A DNA stretch of 64,000 bases from positions 233,032-297,031 of the forward strand of contig NZ_AZEH01000039.1 of the NCBI RefSeq assembly GCF_001436275.1, written 5' to 3'. The first letter of the stretch is position 1. Each line of letters starts with the position of its first letter. Both the position numbers and the translations under genes were made by a program. Origin of the DNA: Liquorilactobacillus oeni DSM 19972 (lineage in GTDB: Bacteria > Bacillota > Bacilli > Lactobacillales > Lactobacillaceae). Below, piece by piece: positions 40,130-50,989 of the stretch. The notes beneath the pieces are model-generated. The model was given only the letters and a program-made list of their open reading frames with translations, had not been told where the DNA came from and ran no database searches.

Positions 40130-42133
40130 ATGGTTAAAAATAAGTATAACGATGATTCTATTCAAGTTTTAAAGGGACTTGAAGCAGTTCGCAAACGACC
40201 AGGGATGTATATCGGTTCAACTGATAGCCGCGGCTTGCATCATCTGGTGTATGAGATAGTAGATAACGCAGTTGATGAAGCACTCTCAGGTTTCGGAGAT
40301 GAAATCAATGTTATCATTCATAAGGATAATAGTATTACAGTGGTCGATCATGGTCGTGGCTTGCCTGTGGGAATGCACTCTATGGGTATTCCCACAGTTG
40401 AGGTCATTTTTACTGTCTTGCATGCGGGAGGAAAGTTTGGTCAAGGAGGCTATAAGACCTCAGGCGGATTACATGGTGTGGGGGCAAGCGTTGTTAATGC
40501 GCTCTCTACCCGTTTGAGTGTTAAAACAATTAGGGATGGCAACGAGTATGAGGAAGACTTTGAAAATGGCGGCCATCCAGTGGGAACTCTGCGTAAACTC
40601 GGGAAAACTAAAAAGCCTACTGGAACAACAGTAACTTTTAAACCTGACCCTGCACTCTTTACAACTGTCAATTATAATTACGATATTTTAGCAGAGCGTT
40701 TACGTGAATCTGCTTTTTTGCTGAAAAACGTCAAGATTACTTTGAATGATGAGCGTACCGGCAAAGAAGACGTATTCCATTTTGCTGAAGGAATTAAAGA
40801 ATTTGTTGCTTATCTGAATGAAGATAAGGATACGCTGGGAGGTGTCATGTATTTTGATGGCATTAAAGATGGTGTTGAAGTTGAGGTTGCAGCACAATAT
40901 AATGATGGCTATTCTGAAAGCTTGCTGTCATTTGTCAACAATGTACGTACAAAAGATGGCGGAACACATGAAGCAGGGATGCGATCTGCTTGGACCAAGG
41001 CTTTTAATGACTACGCACGCCAAGTTGAACTTTTAAAAGGAAAAGATAAGAACCTTGAAGGAAGCGATGTTCGAGAAGGATTGGCAGCAGTAATTTCTGT
41101 CAGAATTCCCGAAGAATTGCTGCAGTTTGAAGGGCAGACAAAAAGTAAATTAGGTACTCCGGAAGCCCGCTCGATTGTTGATAGTGTTGTTAGCGAGCAG
41201 CTGGGCTATTATTTGATGGAAAATGGTGAGTTTGCACAAGAACTGGTACGCAAATCTTTGAAAGCCCGTGAGGCTCGTGAAGCAGCACGCAAAGCACGGG
41301 ATGAAAGCCGGACTGGTAAACGTAAACATAAAAAGGAACGTCTTCTTTCAGGCAAGCTGACTCCAGCTCAGTCAAAAAATGCTAAGCGCAATGAATTGTT
41401 TTTAGTTGAAGGTGATTCTGCCGGCGGTTCTGCTAAGCAGGGACGTGATCGCAAGTTTCAGGCTATATTGCCGCTTCGTGGCAAGGTCTTAAATACTGAA
41501 AAAGCCAAATTACCAGAAATAATGAAAAATGAAGAAATCAACACAATGATTTATACCATCGGTGCCGGTGTCGGTACAGATTTCAACTTAGCAGATGCCA
41601 ATTACGATAAAGTCATTATTATGACTGATGCAGATACAGATGGGGCTCATATTCAAACCCTCTTACTTACCTTTTTTTATAAATATATGCGTCCGATGAT
41701 TAAAACCGGCAAAGTTTATATCGCGCTTCCACCGTTGTACAAACTGCAAAAGAAGGTCAAAAACAAGCTAGTAATCAAGTATGCTTGGACAGATGAAGAA
41801 TTGCATCACGCAAGTAAAGAAATGAAAAAGGGTTACACTCTGCAAAGATTTAAAGGGTTGGGTGAGATGAACGCCGACCAGCTTTGGGAAACCACTATGA
41901 ACCCTGATACAAGAACTTTGGTACGCGTTAAGATTGAAGATGATGCGCTTGCTGAAAAACGGGTTACTACTTTGATGGGAGATAAGGTTGAACCGCGGCG
42001 CAAGTGGATTGAAAAGAACGTAAAGTTTACTTTAGAAGAAGATGGCAGCCTCTTAGATAATGCAGTAGTAGAGGGTGCTCATGGAATACAAAATGATAAC
42101 CAGTCAAGTGTTGAAGAAGAAGGTGGGCTTTAG
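40130..42133 (+). CDS. parE: DNA topoisomerase IV subunit B
   Basis: A 667-aa GHKL ATPase subunit that unlinks daughter chromosomes. ATP-binding motifs are [20 protein letters not shown] and [14 protein letters not shown]; the Toprim domain has [17 protein letters not shown] and DADTDGAHI. ParE rather than GyrB is favoured because it is paired with parC, lies divergently to plsY, and lacks gyrase-specific context (recF, dnaN). AAAGAGG precedes the ATG. The next gene starts two bases after its stop. Confidence 0.95.
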   Translation: MVKNKYNDDSIQVLKGLEAVRKRPGMYIGSTDSRGLHHLVYEIVDNAVDEALSGFGDEINVIIHKDNSITVVDHGRGLPVGMHSMGIPTVEVIFTVLHAGGKFGQGGYKTSGGLHGVGASVVNALSTRLSVKTIRDGNEYEEDFENGGHPVGTLRKLGKTKKPTGTTVTFKPDPALFTTVNYNYDILAERLRESAFLLKNVKITLNDERTGKEDVFHFAEGIKEFVAYLNEDKDTLGGVMYFDGIKDGVEVEVAAQYNDGYSESLLSFVNNVRTKDGGTHEAGMRSAWTKAFNDYARQVELLKGKDKNLEGSDVREGLAAVISVRIPEELLQFEGQTKSKLGTPEARSIVDSVVSEQLGYYLMENGEFAQELVRKSLKAREAREAARKARDESRTGKRKHKKERLLSGKLTPAQSKNAKRNELFLVEGDSAGGSAKQGRDRKFQAILPLRGKVLNTEKAKLPEIMKNEEINTMIYTIGAGVGTDFNLADANYDKVIIMTDADTDGAHIQTLLLTFFYKYMRPMIKTGKVYIALPPLYKLQKKVKNKLVIKYAWTDEELHHASKEMKKGYTLQRFKGLGEMNADQLWETTMNPDTRTLVRVKIEDDALAEKRVTTLMGDKVEPRRKWIEKNVKFTLEEDGSLLDNAVVEGAHGIQNDNQSSVEEEGGL

Positions 42134-42135
42134 TT

Positions 42136-44574
42136 ATGCAAGAAGATAATATCCAAGAACTTTCGCTTGAATCAGTTATGGGCGAACGTTTCGGACGCTA
42201 TTCCAAATATATTATTCAAGAACGGGCTCTGCCGGATATTCGCGATGGTTTGAAACCCGTTCAAAGAAGAATCTTGTATGCAATGAACCAAGACGGAAAC
42301 ACCTATGAAAAAGGATTTCGCAAGTCTGCTAAATCTGTGGGTAATGTAATGGGCAACTTTCATCCGCATGGTGATAGCTCTATTTATGAAGCGATGGTTA
42401 GAATGAGCCAGTCATGGAAACTACGTGAACCCTTAATAGAGATGCACGGTAATAACGGTTCCATGGATGGAGATCCGCCGGCAGCAATGCGATACACAGA
42501 AGCACGCTTAAGCAAGATTTCAACTGAGATGCTTCGCGATATTGAAAAAAAGACGGTTGGGTTCGTGCCTAACTTTGATGATACAGAAATGGAACCAACT
42601 GTCCTGCCTTCTCGTTTTCCTAATTTACTGGTCAACGGAGCTACTGGAATTTCTGCAGGATATGCAACAGAGATTCCACCGCATAATCTGCATGAGACGA
42701 TTCAAGCGCTAACTTACCTAATGAAACACCCGAATGCCAGCTTAGAAAAGCTGATGGAGTTTGTAAAGGGACCTGATTTTCCTACCGGCGGCATAGCCCA
42801 AGGAATTGATGGAATTATCAAAGCTTATACTACTGGGCGCGGTAAGGTTGTCTTACGTGCTAAAACGCAGACTGAACAGCTGCGCGGAGGCAAGGAGCAG
42901 ATTGTTATTAATGAGATTCCATACGAAGTTAACAAAGCTCTTTTAGTAAAAAGAATGGATGAAATCCGTCTTTTAAGAAAAGTGGAAGGGATCGCAGAGG
43001 TTCGTGACGAAAGTGATCGTGAAGGCCTAAGGGTTGTAGTTGAGTTAAAACGTAATGCCAATACTAAAGGAATTCTGAACTATTTATTTAAGAATACTGA
43101 TCTGCAGATTTCTTATAACTTCAACATGGTAGCAATCAACAACAAACGTCCGGAACTTGTCGGTTTGAAGGACATTCTAGATGCATATCTGGCGCACCAA
43201 AGGACAGTTACCCGCAAACGAACGGAATTCGACCTCGAAAAGTCAAGGCAAAGAGAACATATTGTCAAAGGTTTAATTAAAGCTTTATCTATTTTGGATG
43301 AAGTAATCAAAACAATTCGCGCCAGCAAAAATAAAAAAGACGCAAAGGATAATTTAGTTATTCAATATGATTTTACCGAAGAACAGGCTGAAGCAATCGT
43401 GTCGTTACAGCTTTATCGGTTAACGAACACTGATGTAACAGCTTTACAAGCTGAATACGAGGAACTTCATAAAAAAATTAGCAATTTCGAGTTGATTTTA
43501 AGCGATCCTAATGAACTTGATAAAGTTATAAAAAAAGAACTGCTGATAGTTGATAAAGAATACACAACGGCTCGAAAAACAATTATTCAAAAAGAGGTAC
43601 AGCAACTTAAAATTGAAACTGAAGTAATGGTTGCACCAGAAGATGTGATGCTGCTGGTCAGTCGCGATGGTTATTTAAAACGCAGTTCACTGCGTTCATT
43701 CAAGGCTTCAGGTCCAAGGGAGAATGGATTAAAAGAAGAAGATAAAGTAATTTACCAAGGAATAGTAAATACTTTAGACAACCTCTTGATTTTTACAGAT
43801 GAAGGTAATCTGATTTATCGTCCAATTCATGAGATTCCGGAGGATAAATGGAAAGATACCGGTAAGCATCTTTCTCAAACAGTTGGATTAGCGGCAGATG
43901 AAAGTATTTTAGCAGCTTTTTGTTTTAAAAGTTTTGAGGAAAAGGGAAATTTTGTACTAGTGACTAAGGAAGGGCTTATTAAGCAGACTGTACTTTCAGA
44001 CTTGAAACCAGGCAGAACTTATAGAACACGTGCAAGTATGTGTATGAAACTTAAGACAAAAAGTGATCAGCTTTTGAATGTGACCTATGTCCCAGAAGAG
44101 GTAGCTGCAAATAAATTTGTTTTTGCAGCTACTCATAATGGCTATGGGCTGCGTTATCCTTTAGATGAAGTTCCGGTAAACGGTCCTAGAGCAGCTGGTG
44201 TTCGTGCAATTTCATTAAAAGATGATTATCTTGCTGCAGCTTTGATAGTAGACGAGGATGCTCAACTGGGTATTATTACTCAGCGTGGAGCCTTCAAGCG
44301 GATGAAAGTTGCGGAAGTCTCTGCCACCACGCGTGCAAGGAAGGGTGTACAGATTCTGCGTGAACTTAAACGTAATCCGCATCGCATTGAGATTGTTATA
44401 GAATTAAAATCAGCTTCTAAAATGGAAATTATAACGGATAAAGGTCAGAAAGTTACTTTAGCTCCACTGACACATCCATTTGGAGATCGTTATTCAAACG
44501 GCTCGTTTATACTTGATCCGCTTTCACAAGGAAATCCTGTTTCTGTAAATTGGTTTCCAGAGCTAAAAGAATAA
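42136..44574 (+). CDS. parC: DNA topoisomerase IV subunit A
   Basis: An 812-aa breakage-reunion subunit. The winged-helix core has [13 protein letters not shown] and the catalytic Tyr in [12 protein letters not shown] near residue 119; the quinolone-determining region reads [17 protein letters not shown], with the usual Ser and Glu unchanged. The C-terminal beta-pinwheel repeats follow from about 500. It is translated together with parE and ends at a terminator. Confidence 0.95.
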   Translation: MQEDNIQELSLESVMGERFGRYSKYIIQERALPDIRDGLKPVQRRILYAMNQDGNTYEKGFRKSAKSVGNVMGNFHPHGDSSIYEAMVRMSQSWKLREPLIEMHGNNGSMDGDPPAAMRYTEARLSKISTEMLRDIEKKTVGFVPNFDDTEMEPTVLPSRFPNLLVNGATGISAGYATEIPPHNLHETIQALTYLMKHPNASLEKLMEFVKGPDFPTGGIAQGIDGIIKAYTTGRGKVVLRAKTQTEQLRGGKEQIVINEIPYEVNKALLVKRMDEIRLLRKVEGIAEVRDESDREGLRVVVELKRNANTKGILNYLFKNTDLQISYNFNMVAINNKRPELVGLKDILDAYLAHQRTVTRKRTEFDLEKSRQREHIVKGLIKALSILDEVIKTIRASKNKKDAKDNLVIQYDFTEEQAEAIVSLQLYRLTNTDVTALQAEYEELHKKISNFELILSDPNELDKVIKKELLIVDKEYTTARKTIIQKEVQQLKIETEVMVAPEDVMLLVSRDGYLKRSSLRSFKASGPRENGLKEEDKVIYQGIVNTLDNLLIFTDEGNLIYRPIHEIPEDKWKDTGKHLSQTVGLAADESILAAFCFKSFEEKGNFVLVTKEGLIKQTVLSDLKPGRTYRTRASMCMKLKTKSDQLLNVTYVPEEVAANKFVFAATHNGYGLRYPLDEVPVNGPRAAGVRAISLKDDYLAAALIVDEDAQLGIITQRGAFKRMKVAEVSATTRARKGVQILRELKRNPHRIEIVIELKSASKMEIITDKGQKVTLAPLTHPFGDRYSNGSFILDPLSQGNPVSVNWFPELKE

Positions 44575-44650
44575 AAACTGCATAACCAACACTGATCTAT
44601 TTAGTATTTGATCGATAGATTAGTATTTGGTCCATAGAAAAATTAAAAAA

Positions 44651-44704
44651 ATCTAGCCTTAAAGAATTGATTAAGTTCACTCCTTTAAACTAGATCTTTT
44701 TTAG
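44651..44704 (+). terminator. Terminator after parC
   Basis: ATCTAGCCTTAAAG and CTTTAAACTAGAT pair with one bulge around an 18-base loop and six T residues follow. The roughly 430-base gap after parC also holds the palindromic repeat at 44822 and a second hairpin at 44903; a 26-codon frame at 44747-44827 is not convincing as a gene. Confidence 0.75.
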
Positions 44705-44821
44705 TTATTTTTGTTATGTGAAAGAGATAAATAGAAAAGAAAAAACATGACTTTAACTAGGGTACCAACACCGAAAATGAAAGATTTGAACCTCAAGAAG
44801 CTAAGAAAATATGCCGATAGC

Positions 44822-44894
44822 CGTTAGGCTTTGAGGAGCATTAACCACGAATTACTCATAGTTAAGGCCAAAGTATGTTTATAATTCGTATATT
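44822..44894. repeat. Intergenic palindromic repeat, copy B
   Basis: Shares TTAACCACGAATTACTCATA with copy A at 29631 on the same strand, but its left flank CGTTAGGCTTTGAG matches the reverse complement of copy A's right flank. The CGAATTA and TAATTCG arms can pair. See findings. Confidence 0.6.
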
Positions 44895-44902
44895 TCAAAT
44901 TA

Positions 44903-44950
44903 AAAACAAGGGCTGATTTGAAAGTTAACTTTTGAATTAGTCCCTGTTTT
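44903..44950. terminator. Hairpin terminator downstream of rqcH
   Basis: CAAGGGCTGATTTGAAAGTT pairs imperfectly with AACTTTTGAATTAGTCCCTG. T-rich tracts on both sides suit either strand; on the minus strand it lies about 55 bases after the rqcH stop. Confidence 0.7.
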
Positions 44951-45003
44951 AGGATTTATTGAGACACTAATGATGAACTATGGTTAAAAGTTACCCAGCA
45001 ATT

Positions 45004-46713
45004 CTATTTATTTTTTTGTAGTCCTGCGATTTTTTCCGCGGATGGAGTTACAAAAAGGGTTTGCTGACCTTCGTAAATTACAAAACCTGGTTTAGCCCCA
45101 TTAGGTTTATGGACTTTGCGAACTGTAACGTAATCTACCGGTACATTGGCTGAAGATCGTGACTTAGAGTAATAAGCTGCAAGTGTTGCTGCTTCCAGCA
45201 ACGTTTTTTCACTGGGAGATTCACTATGAATAATAACGTGCGCTCCATGAATATTCTTGGCATGGAGCCAAATATCGTTCTTATGGGCAACTTTTAATGT
45301 CAACCGGTCATTTTGTAAGTTGTTTTTACCGACTGATATTTTAGTATGATCACTTGCAAAAAAAGTAGCTGGAGAACTGGGTTTATTTTTACGCGTCTTA
45401 CCGCTTTTATTGCGTTTTTGAGCTTTGAGATATCCTTGCTGTTGCAGTTCCAACTTAATATCCGGGAGGTCCTGGGGATCAGCAAGCTCCAGCTGCGTCT
45501 CAAGTTCTTCAAAATACTCAAGTTCTTTTTGGGCAAGAGTAATTTGTTTTGTGACATAAACCACAGCATTTTTTAGTTTCTGATATTTTTTAAAATATTT
45601 TTGCGCGTTTTGAGAAGGTGAAAGCTGATTTGAAAGTGAAATAGTTATTTTTTTTTCGTTATCATAAAAATTCGGTAATTCAATGCCTTTCATTCCTCGC
45701 TTAACCCGATTGAGATAGGTAGTAAGCAATTCTCCCTTGACACGAAATTGGTCTGCTTTTTGTGTCGAGGCCAGTGTTTGTTTCAGCTTTTTCAACTTTT
45801 TCTTATTCTTTTGCAGATTAAGCTTAACGAGATGAAAAAGTTGTGCACCTTGCTGCTGTACACGATCAGCAGTGGCTTTATCTTGGTAGTACAAGTCTAA
45901 CAGGCTGCTTAAGGTAGGAGCAGTTGCTTGAATGACAATTTTTGCATAAGGTAAAAATGAAAATGATTTTTTTTTGCCTTCTGCAACTATCACGGGAGTA
46001 GGTCTTTTAACATAATTCAAGCATATGTTCCAGCCCTGGTCCGGCGAGGCTGCATACTCATGCAGCTTGTCAGCAAAGAACAGGGAATGTTCACGAGAAA
46101 AACCTTGATAATTTTTTTGAAGTTGTACAGCTAATATTTCTCTATTAGGATATGTTTTCATCAACTGTTCGAACCTCTTGCTTTGATCTGTATAAGGATT
46201 AAGCTTATCTTGTTTTGGTGGTTCTAGGTACCGTGCACCTGGAAGAAGCGTACGATATCTATTTTGACCAGGCCCGATATGTTTAATTGTATCAATGATT
46301 TTTTCTTCTCTTTGATCGATTAAGACGATGTTGCTGTATCTTCCCATGATCTCAATACTTAAAAGAAGTGAGAACTGATCCCCTAGTTCATTGCGAGTGT
46401 TAAAATGCAAGTACGCAACTCGATCATTATCTAATTGGGAAATTTTTGTCAAGATTGCGCCTTCTAGATACTTACGCAGCATCATTGTAAAATTAGTAGG
46501 AACTGGTGGGTTATTATACGGAAGTGTGGTTACTTGAAATCTCGCATAGCTTGGGTGAGCAGAAAGCAATAATGGATAATTATGCCGTTGCGCGCGGATT
46601 GTCAAGATTATTTCGTTAGGAAAAGGTTGTGAAATCTTAGCAACACGACCACTGCTTAATTGTGCGTCCAACTCGTTAATCATTGCACGCGTGAAAAGTC
46701 CATCAAAGGGCAT
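45004..46713 (-). CDS. rqcH: Ribosome quality control protein RqcH (NFACT/FbpA family)
   Basis: A 569-aa NFACT protein that binds peptidyl-tRNA on split 50S subunits and adds alanine tails to stalled chains. The NFACT-N domain opens MPFDGLFTRAMINELDAQL; two coiled coils lie at about 270-330 and 380-430; the NFACT-R domain near the end has KNDIWLHAKNIHGAHVII. Older annotation calls the family fibronectin-binding protein. I chose the ATG at 46713, nine bases after AAGAGAG. Confidence 0.92.
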   Translation of the reverse strand: MPFDGLFTRAMINELDAQLSSGRVAKISQPFPNEIILTIRAQRHNYPLLLSAHPSYARFQVTTLPYNNPPVPTNFTMMLRKYLEGAILTKISQLDNDRVAYLHFNTRNELGDQFSLLLSIEIMGRYSNIVLIDQREEKIIDTIKHIGPGQNRYRTLLPGARYLEPPKQDKLNPYTDQSKRFEQLMKTYPNREILAVQLQKNYQGFSREHSLFFADKLHEYAASPDQGWNICLNYVKRPTPVIVAEGKKKSFSFLPYAKIVIQATAPTLSSLLDLYYQDKATADRVQQQGAQLFHLVKLNLQKNKKKLKKLKQTLASTQKADQFRVKGELLTTYLNRVKRGMKGIELPNFYDNEKKITISLSNQLSPSQNAQKYFKKYQKLKNAVVYVTKQITLAQKELEYFEELETQLELADPQDLPDIKLELQQQGYLKAQKRNKSGKTRKNKPSSPATFFASDHTKISVGKNNLQNDRLTLKVAHKNDIWLHAKNIHGAHVIIHSESPSEKTLLEAATLAAYYSKSRSSANVPVDYVTVRKVHKPNGAKPGFVIYEGQQTLFVTPSAEKIAGLQKNK

Positions 46714-46905
46714 TAAACTCAACTCTCTTTCTTAACAAATTTGCTGAATATAATTGTACCTTTATTGTCCCAAATGCGCAAAGAAGCAAAACGAAGAAAT
46801 ATTTTTTGCTTTTGAGCTTTTGAGTTGCCAGAAATATGACAATACGTAATAATGGAGAAGTTATTTGCATATTACATATTATAATTTGGAAGGAGAAATA
46901 TTTTC

Positions 46906-47328
46906 ATGAAATCTTGTATAGAAAGTTTGCTTGAACTTGAACGGCAGTATCATGAAAGAGTAGTCGGTTTGACACGAAAAGTCGGTTTAACGTTTGCTGA
47001 ATGGCAGTTATTAGTAAACATCGATAAAAAAGTAGCTACACAAGAAAAGCTCTCTATGCTGATGCAACTGAACGTTTCAACTTTAAGCAGACAATTAGCA
47101 CGTCTCACCGCAAAAGAATTTGTGGTCAAGTCTTCTCAAGACGAAGGGAAACCCGGGAGACGGTATTTTGTTTATGAAGTAACAAAAAAAGGTACGGGTG
47201 CAATTTTTCAAATGAAAAAAGAGTTCCAGAACTTTAATGAAAAACTTTTCAGACACTGGTCAAAAGAAGAGCAAGATCTTTTGAAAATCTTATTAAATCG
47301 ACTAAATACCAGTATGGAACGTATCTGA
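46906..47328 (+). CDS. MarR family transcriptional regulator
   Basis: A 140-aa winged-helix regulator. The recognition-helix region reads LSMLMQLNVSTLSRQLARLTAKEFVVKS and the wing DEGKPGRRYFVYEVTKKG, as in MarR proteins. GGAAGGAG precedes the ATG. AT-rich direct repeats (AATATG, TAATATG on the minus strand near 46865-46885) upstream could be its own operator. The next gene, degV, lies 92 bases downstream and may not be its target; ligand unknown. Confidence 0.85.
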   Translation: MKSCIESLLELERQYHERVVGLTRKVGLTFAEWQLLVNIDKKVATQEKLSMLMQLNVSTLSRQLARLTAKEFVVKSSQDEGKPGRRYFVYEVTKKGTGAIFQMKKEFQNFNEKLFRHWSKEEQDLLKILLNRLNTSMERI

Positions 47329-47420
47329 TAAGGACAGCTGTTTGGGTGTCCTAGCCCAGTAAATAGATTTATGGTATGATAACTGATATAAAGAAAATGC
47401 AAAGAGTAGGTGCACATTTA

Positions 47421-48284
47421 ATGAAAATCGCTGTTGTTACTGACAGTACAGCATACTTGTCACAGGAACAGATTGCTGAAAATGACATTTATGTAATCCC
47501 AATACCTGTGATTATAGATAATCATGTCTACAAAGAAGGCGTGGATATTTCAACTGAAGAATTCTATCAAAAGCTAAGAACATCTCAAACATTTCCAAGT
47601 ACTTCGCAGCCTCCAATTGGAGAAATGATTAAATTTTACGAAGAACTTGGAAAAAAAGGATACGATGCAGTTATCAGTATTCACTTGGCAGCATCAATCT
47701 CCGGTTTTGTACAGTCATTAAAAAGTATGGCTGGTGAAATTAAAGAAACAAAGGTTTATCCGTTTGATTCTAAAATCACTGTTATGCTGATGGGCAACAT
47801 GGTTATTGCGGCTGCTCGAATGGCTAAAAAGGGAGCTGATGTTGAGACGATCCTTGAACATCTGCGCAAGTTGCGGGATACTACAAATGAGTGCTTTATT
47901 GTAGACGATCTACAGAATCTTGTTCGTGGAGGAAGACTTTCAAATGCTTCTGCTTTTATCGGGAGTGTACTTAAAATTAAGCCTTTGCTGACCTTTGATC
48001 GGAAGACAAATAAAATTATAGCTTTTGATAAGGTACGTTCCATGAAAAAAGCCATTAAAAGGGCAGAGAGCGTATTTGATAAAGAACAACAAAAAGTGAG
48101 TTACCCGCTTCGCTTAATCGTGATTCATGCAAATGACAAAAATGCCGCTCTGCTTTGGCAGAAAGAATTAGCAAAAAAGTACCCTGATTACCAGGTTGAT
48201 TTAAGTTATATCGGACCTGTAGTAGGAGTTCATTTAGGTGAAAAGGCCTTAGCGCTCGCCTGGATGAAAGATATCGATAAATAA
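47421..48284 (+). CDS. DegV family fatty-acid-binding protein
   Basis: A 287-aa protein of the DegV family, which binds fatty acids for the FakA/FakB-type kinase route. The N-terminus KIAVVTDSTAYLS and the segments TSQPPIGE (lipid headgroup Thr/Ser) and ISIHLAASISGFVQS are typical. I chose the ATG at 47421 after GTAGGTG; the longer frame begins in the upstream leader. It ends close to a hairpin terminator. Confidence 0.9.
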   Translation: MKIAVVTDSTAYLSQEQIAENDIYVIPIPVIIDNHVYKEGVDISTEEFYQKLRTSQTFPSTSQPPIGEMIKFYEELGKKGYDAVISIHLAASISGFVQSLKSMAGEIKETKVYPFDSKITVMLMGNMVIAAARMAKKGADVETILEHLRKLRDTTNECFIVDDLQNLVRGGRLSNASAFIGSVLKIKPLLTFDRKTNKIIAFDKVRSMKKAIKRAESVFDKEQQKVSYPLRLIVIHANDKNAALLWQKELAKKYPDYQVDLSYIGPVVGVHLGEKALALAWMKDIDK

Positions 48285-48327
48285 AGCGGTTTTTATAATT
48301 TAGCAATTATTTTAATAAGTTTTAAGC

Positions 48328-48358
48328 GGGCTGGGGCAATCAAAGATTTGTCCCAGCC
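48328..48358 (+). terminator. Hairpin terminator after degV
   Basis: GGCTGGGGCAA pairs with TTGTCCCAGCC around a short loop. The T run is poor, so it may be leaky. The stem resembles the terminators after rpsA and the S41 peptidase gene. Confidence 0.6.
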
Positions 48359-48395
48359 TTCAATATTTCTAATTAATTTAGAGGAGATACAAGAA

Positions 48396-49235
48396 GTGAA
48401 AAAACCTGAGTTAGGTCTAAAGGCAAGCAGCAGTAAAGAACAAATTACAAACAGGCTGAAATACCATCCAAAAGTCTTTGAATTTTTTACCAGTGAAAAT
48501 GATTTTACAACAGAGGGACTGAAAAGACTGGAGTATGCGATCGAACTGGTTAAAAATGAAGCAACTTCAAAGATAGTGCTCCATCATCCGATGAGATTTA
48601 AGGGAGAATTTACTGAACTTGTAGCACCGCAAACAATTTTTCCGGATCTTTGTCATTTTGTTCAGCGTAGTACGGATGCGTTGCTGCAATTATCCTTTGA
48701 TCATGATGTGCAGACGCTCCTGCACGGTTCTTATGCGCGCCACACCTTAAAAATGATCTCACTTTACCCCTCGCAAGCAAAAGCACGCGCCTACGTGTAT
48801 GATCAATTAGATAAGTATGCTCAGTTAGGAAAAAAGCATATTATGTTTGAAAATTCATTTTCACCGCTCTTTTACTATGGTAAAGAGGATGAGGATCAGT
48901 ATATCTTTAATAAGGGCTATCGTCTGGCATTTGATGTTAGTCATTGCTTTATTAAGGATAAGGGTTCAAACGAACAGCTTACTGCTTCTTTGTTGCGTTT
49001 GAGAGACCATGTGGTCCATTACCACTTAGTTGATTCGCTTGGTAAAAGCCATGACAGCCTTCAACTTGGTAAGGGATCAATTGACTGGAGAAATGTTCTG
49101 CCTTGTTTGAATCCGCAAGCTTCCAGTATTTATGAAGTGCAGCTTAATAACGAAAACGATGCAAAGGAACAAGTTGCAAGCCATCAGTATCTTACGAAAA
49201 TCTATAATGAATTGAACTCAAAGCAGGCTCAATAA
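48396..49235 (+). CDS. TIM-barrel protein of the sugar isomerase/AP endonuclease 2 fold
   Basis: A 279-aa protein with the xylose-isomerase-like barrel pattern: HHPMRFKG with early metal ligands, IMFENSFSP with a Glu, AFDVSHCF, and VVHYHLVDSLGKSHDSLQLGKGSIDW, where the His and Asp ligands and the GKGSIDW motif match sugar epimerases and endonuclease IV-like proteins. The GTG at 48396 follows TAGAGGAG; an upstream extension runs into the terminator and is rejected. Substrate unknown. Confidence 0.75.
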   Translation: MKKPELGLKASSSKEQITNRLKYHPKVFEFFTSENDFTTEGLKRLEYAIELVKNEATSKIVLHHPMRFKGEFTELVAPQTIFPDLCHFVQRSTDALLQLSFDHDVQTLLHGSYARHTLKMISLYPSQAKARAYVYDQLDKYAQLGKKHIMFENSFSPLFYYGKEDEDQYIFNKGYRLAFDVSHCFIKDKGSNEQLTASLLRLRDHVVHYHLVDSLGKSHDSLQLGKGSIDWRNVLPCLNPQASSIYEVQLNNENDAKEQVASHQYLTKIYNELNSKQAQ

Positions 49236-49356
49236 TTTAAATTTAGTTTAAAAAATATTCTAATTCTTTTTTCCAAGTTTCCAAAGTATATAATACAAGG
49301 TGATTATAAAAGAGAAATTTGTTGTTAATAACTTTGTTGTTTAAGGAGATGAAAGT

Positions 49357-49803
49357 TTGAACAAGTTTTTTAATGTTGTTGTCGGTGGTCTGGGCGTCAT
49401 GTACGTTTTGAACGACACCTATTTTAGGCTGATGATAAAATTATACCGTCATCAAGGATATTCTCTCCAGACAGCGGAAAAGATAACAAATAGTGTAGAT
49501 ATTTTTTCAACAATTATAATATTGACTATTTTCCTAGTTATTTTTGGGTTCCTTGCTATTTTTAGTAATATGTTTTACTTTATGCAAGGTAATTTCTTGT
49601 TTAAAATTTTCTTTAACTGTATAGCAATGTTCATGCCATTTTTATATGTTAATAATGCTTGGTTTCTCTTGTATGAGCTTTTATTTTGCGGATTATTTTG
49701 GAATTATTTAAGATTATTGAAAAAAAAAGAGAATAACTTGCGGCTTGGTCAAGCACTTTTTCCAGTTTCCAAAGGACATCATTTAAAAACTAATAGCAAA
49801 TAA
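49357..49803 (+). CDS. Small integral membrane protein, unknown function
   Basis: A 148-aa protein with about four hydrophobic helices (around residues 5-25, 48-75, 80-98 and 100-120) and a basic C-terminal tail. The start is a TTG preceded by AAGGAGAT. It lies between the TIM-barrel gene and the second signal peptidase, without an obvious functional tie. I do not recognise the family. Confidence 0.65.
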   Translation: MNKFFNVVVGGLGVMYVLNDTYFRLMIKLYRHQGYSLQTAEKITNSVDIFSTIIILTIFLVIFGFLAIFSNMFYFMQGNFLFKIFFNCIAMFMPFLYVNNAWFLLYELLFCGLFWNYLRLLKKKENNLRLGQALFPVSKGHHLKTNSK

Positions 49804-49883
49804 ATAAACTATATGTAAAAATAGAGTTATATTATAATTACAAGTATAAAATAAAATGAACAGGGATAGAAGGAGAAAACTAA

Positions 49884-50483
49884 GTGAAGGCACTTAAGGA
49901 AGTTTTGAGCTGGGTTATGCCCGTAGTAATTGGTGTTCTGATTGCTTTGGTTGTACGTCAGTTATGGTTTGGAATTGTCAAGGTTGAGGGTGATTCCATG
50001 GCACCAAATCTGCAGGATACGGAACGTGTAATGCTTTTAAAAAAGGCTAATATAACACATAACACTGTCATTGTCTTTGATGCTAAAGGGGTTGATAATA
50101 ATAACCCAACTGTAAAAGAAGATACAAAATATGTAAAAAGAGTTATTGGTCTTCCGGGTGATAAGGTTGAATATCGCAATAATGGAGAGGTATATGTTAA
50201 CAATAAACATCTTCCGCAAGGCTACATTTCAAAAAAACAGCGTACGGTAGGAACACTGACACTTACGCTGAAAAAGGCTTCTGGCGTGACATTAGGATCT
50301 AATCAGTCATTTACGGTTCCAAAGGGCAAGTACTTTGTTTTAGGGGATAATCGAAAGGTTTCTAACGATAGCCGTTATTATGGTTTTGTACCTAAAAGCA
50401 AAGTCTTTGGAGTAGTTAAAGTAACTTTTTGGAATTCTAAGGCAAAATTGATTAATTCTTATTCTGGTTTAGCAGCAAACTAA
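49884..50483 (+). CDS. lepB: Signal peptidase I (second copy)
   Basis: A 199-aa paralogue of the protein at 29878. One membrane helix at about residues 10-32 precedes the catalytic Ser in GDSMAPN (about 38) and Lys in YVKRVIGLPGD (about 89); the GDNRKVSNDSR motif follows. The start is a GTG after AGAAGGAG. Paralogous signal peptidases often differ in substrate preference. It is the last chromosomal gene before the IS30-bounded region. Confidence 0.92.
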   Translation: MKALKEVLSWVMPVVIGVLIALVVRQLWFGIVKVEGDSMAPNLQDTERVMLLKKANITHNTVIVFDAKGVDNNNPTVKEDTKYVKRVIGLPGDKVEYRNNGEVYVNNKHLPQGYISKKQRTVGTLTLTLKKASGVTLGSNQSFTVPKGKYFVLGDNRKVSNDSRYYGFVPKSKVFGVVKVTFWNSKAKLINSYSGLAAN

Positions 50484-50540
50484 AATATTCTCTAAAATAT
50501 TCTTTAGTAGCAAAAGTGGCAAAATAATTTGTTGCTGGAA

Positions 50541-50573
50541 AAATAAATAACTGTGTAAGTTATTTATTTTTTT
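50541..50573 (+). terminator. Terminator after the second lepB
   Basis: AAATAAATAACT pairs with AGTTATTTATTT around a GTGTA loop, followed by a T run. From here to the IS30 end at about 50691 I see no gene. Confidence 0.8.
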
Positions 50574-50803
50574 GCACTTTTTCATTAAAAAACATGATCT
50601 TAGAACAAATAAAATCATAGAAGCGGCTTTTTACTTTTAACTCTACTTTCGATAATATATATTATGTAAACTAGATAAAATAAAGAATTTGTCAAGTCCG
50701 AATTTTAACCTAAGTACCCTCTTATTTTTATACATCGCTGAAAGTGTTGTTAAAACAGCGTTTTAACGCATAGAAAGCAAAAAAATAGTAAAAAATGAGT
50801 AAA

Positions 50804-50875
50804 AAAAATAGTCGCCAGAATTTATAACCAGCAAAAATAATTTGGTTTGCTAGCTAAATTTTTACGACTATTTTT
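50804..50875. repeat. IS30 3' hairpin, left copy
   Basis: AAAAATAGTCG at 50804-50814 and CGACTATTTTT at 50865-50875 are perfect inverted arms. The 32-base central part reads in the opposite orientation to that of the right IS30 copy (63756-63828). Confidence 0.75.
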
Positions 50876-50989
50876 GATTTTCATGTAAAAATTATGTTTT
50901 TTAGTGATTTATTCAATGATTTCTTTGAATTTTACACGTAAATCTTGCTACGAATTTTACTAATTATTTTTGCTGAAATTTGCTTTAAA

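Noticed and set aside
40130..44574. Gyrase (gyrB-gyrA) instead of topoisomerase IV
   Set aside because: The pair is divergent to plsY and not next to recF or dnaN, which fits parE-parC.
44747..44827. 26-codon frame MTLTRVPTPKMKDLN... after parC
   Set aside because: Too short to support, without a clear ribosome site, and it runs into the palindromic repeat.
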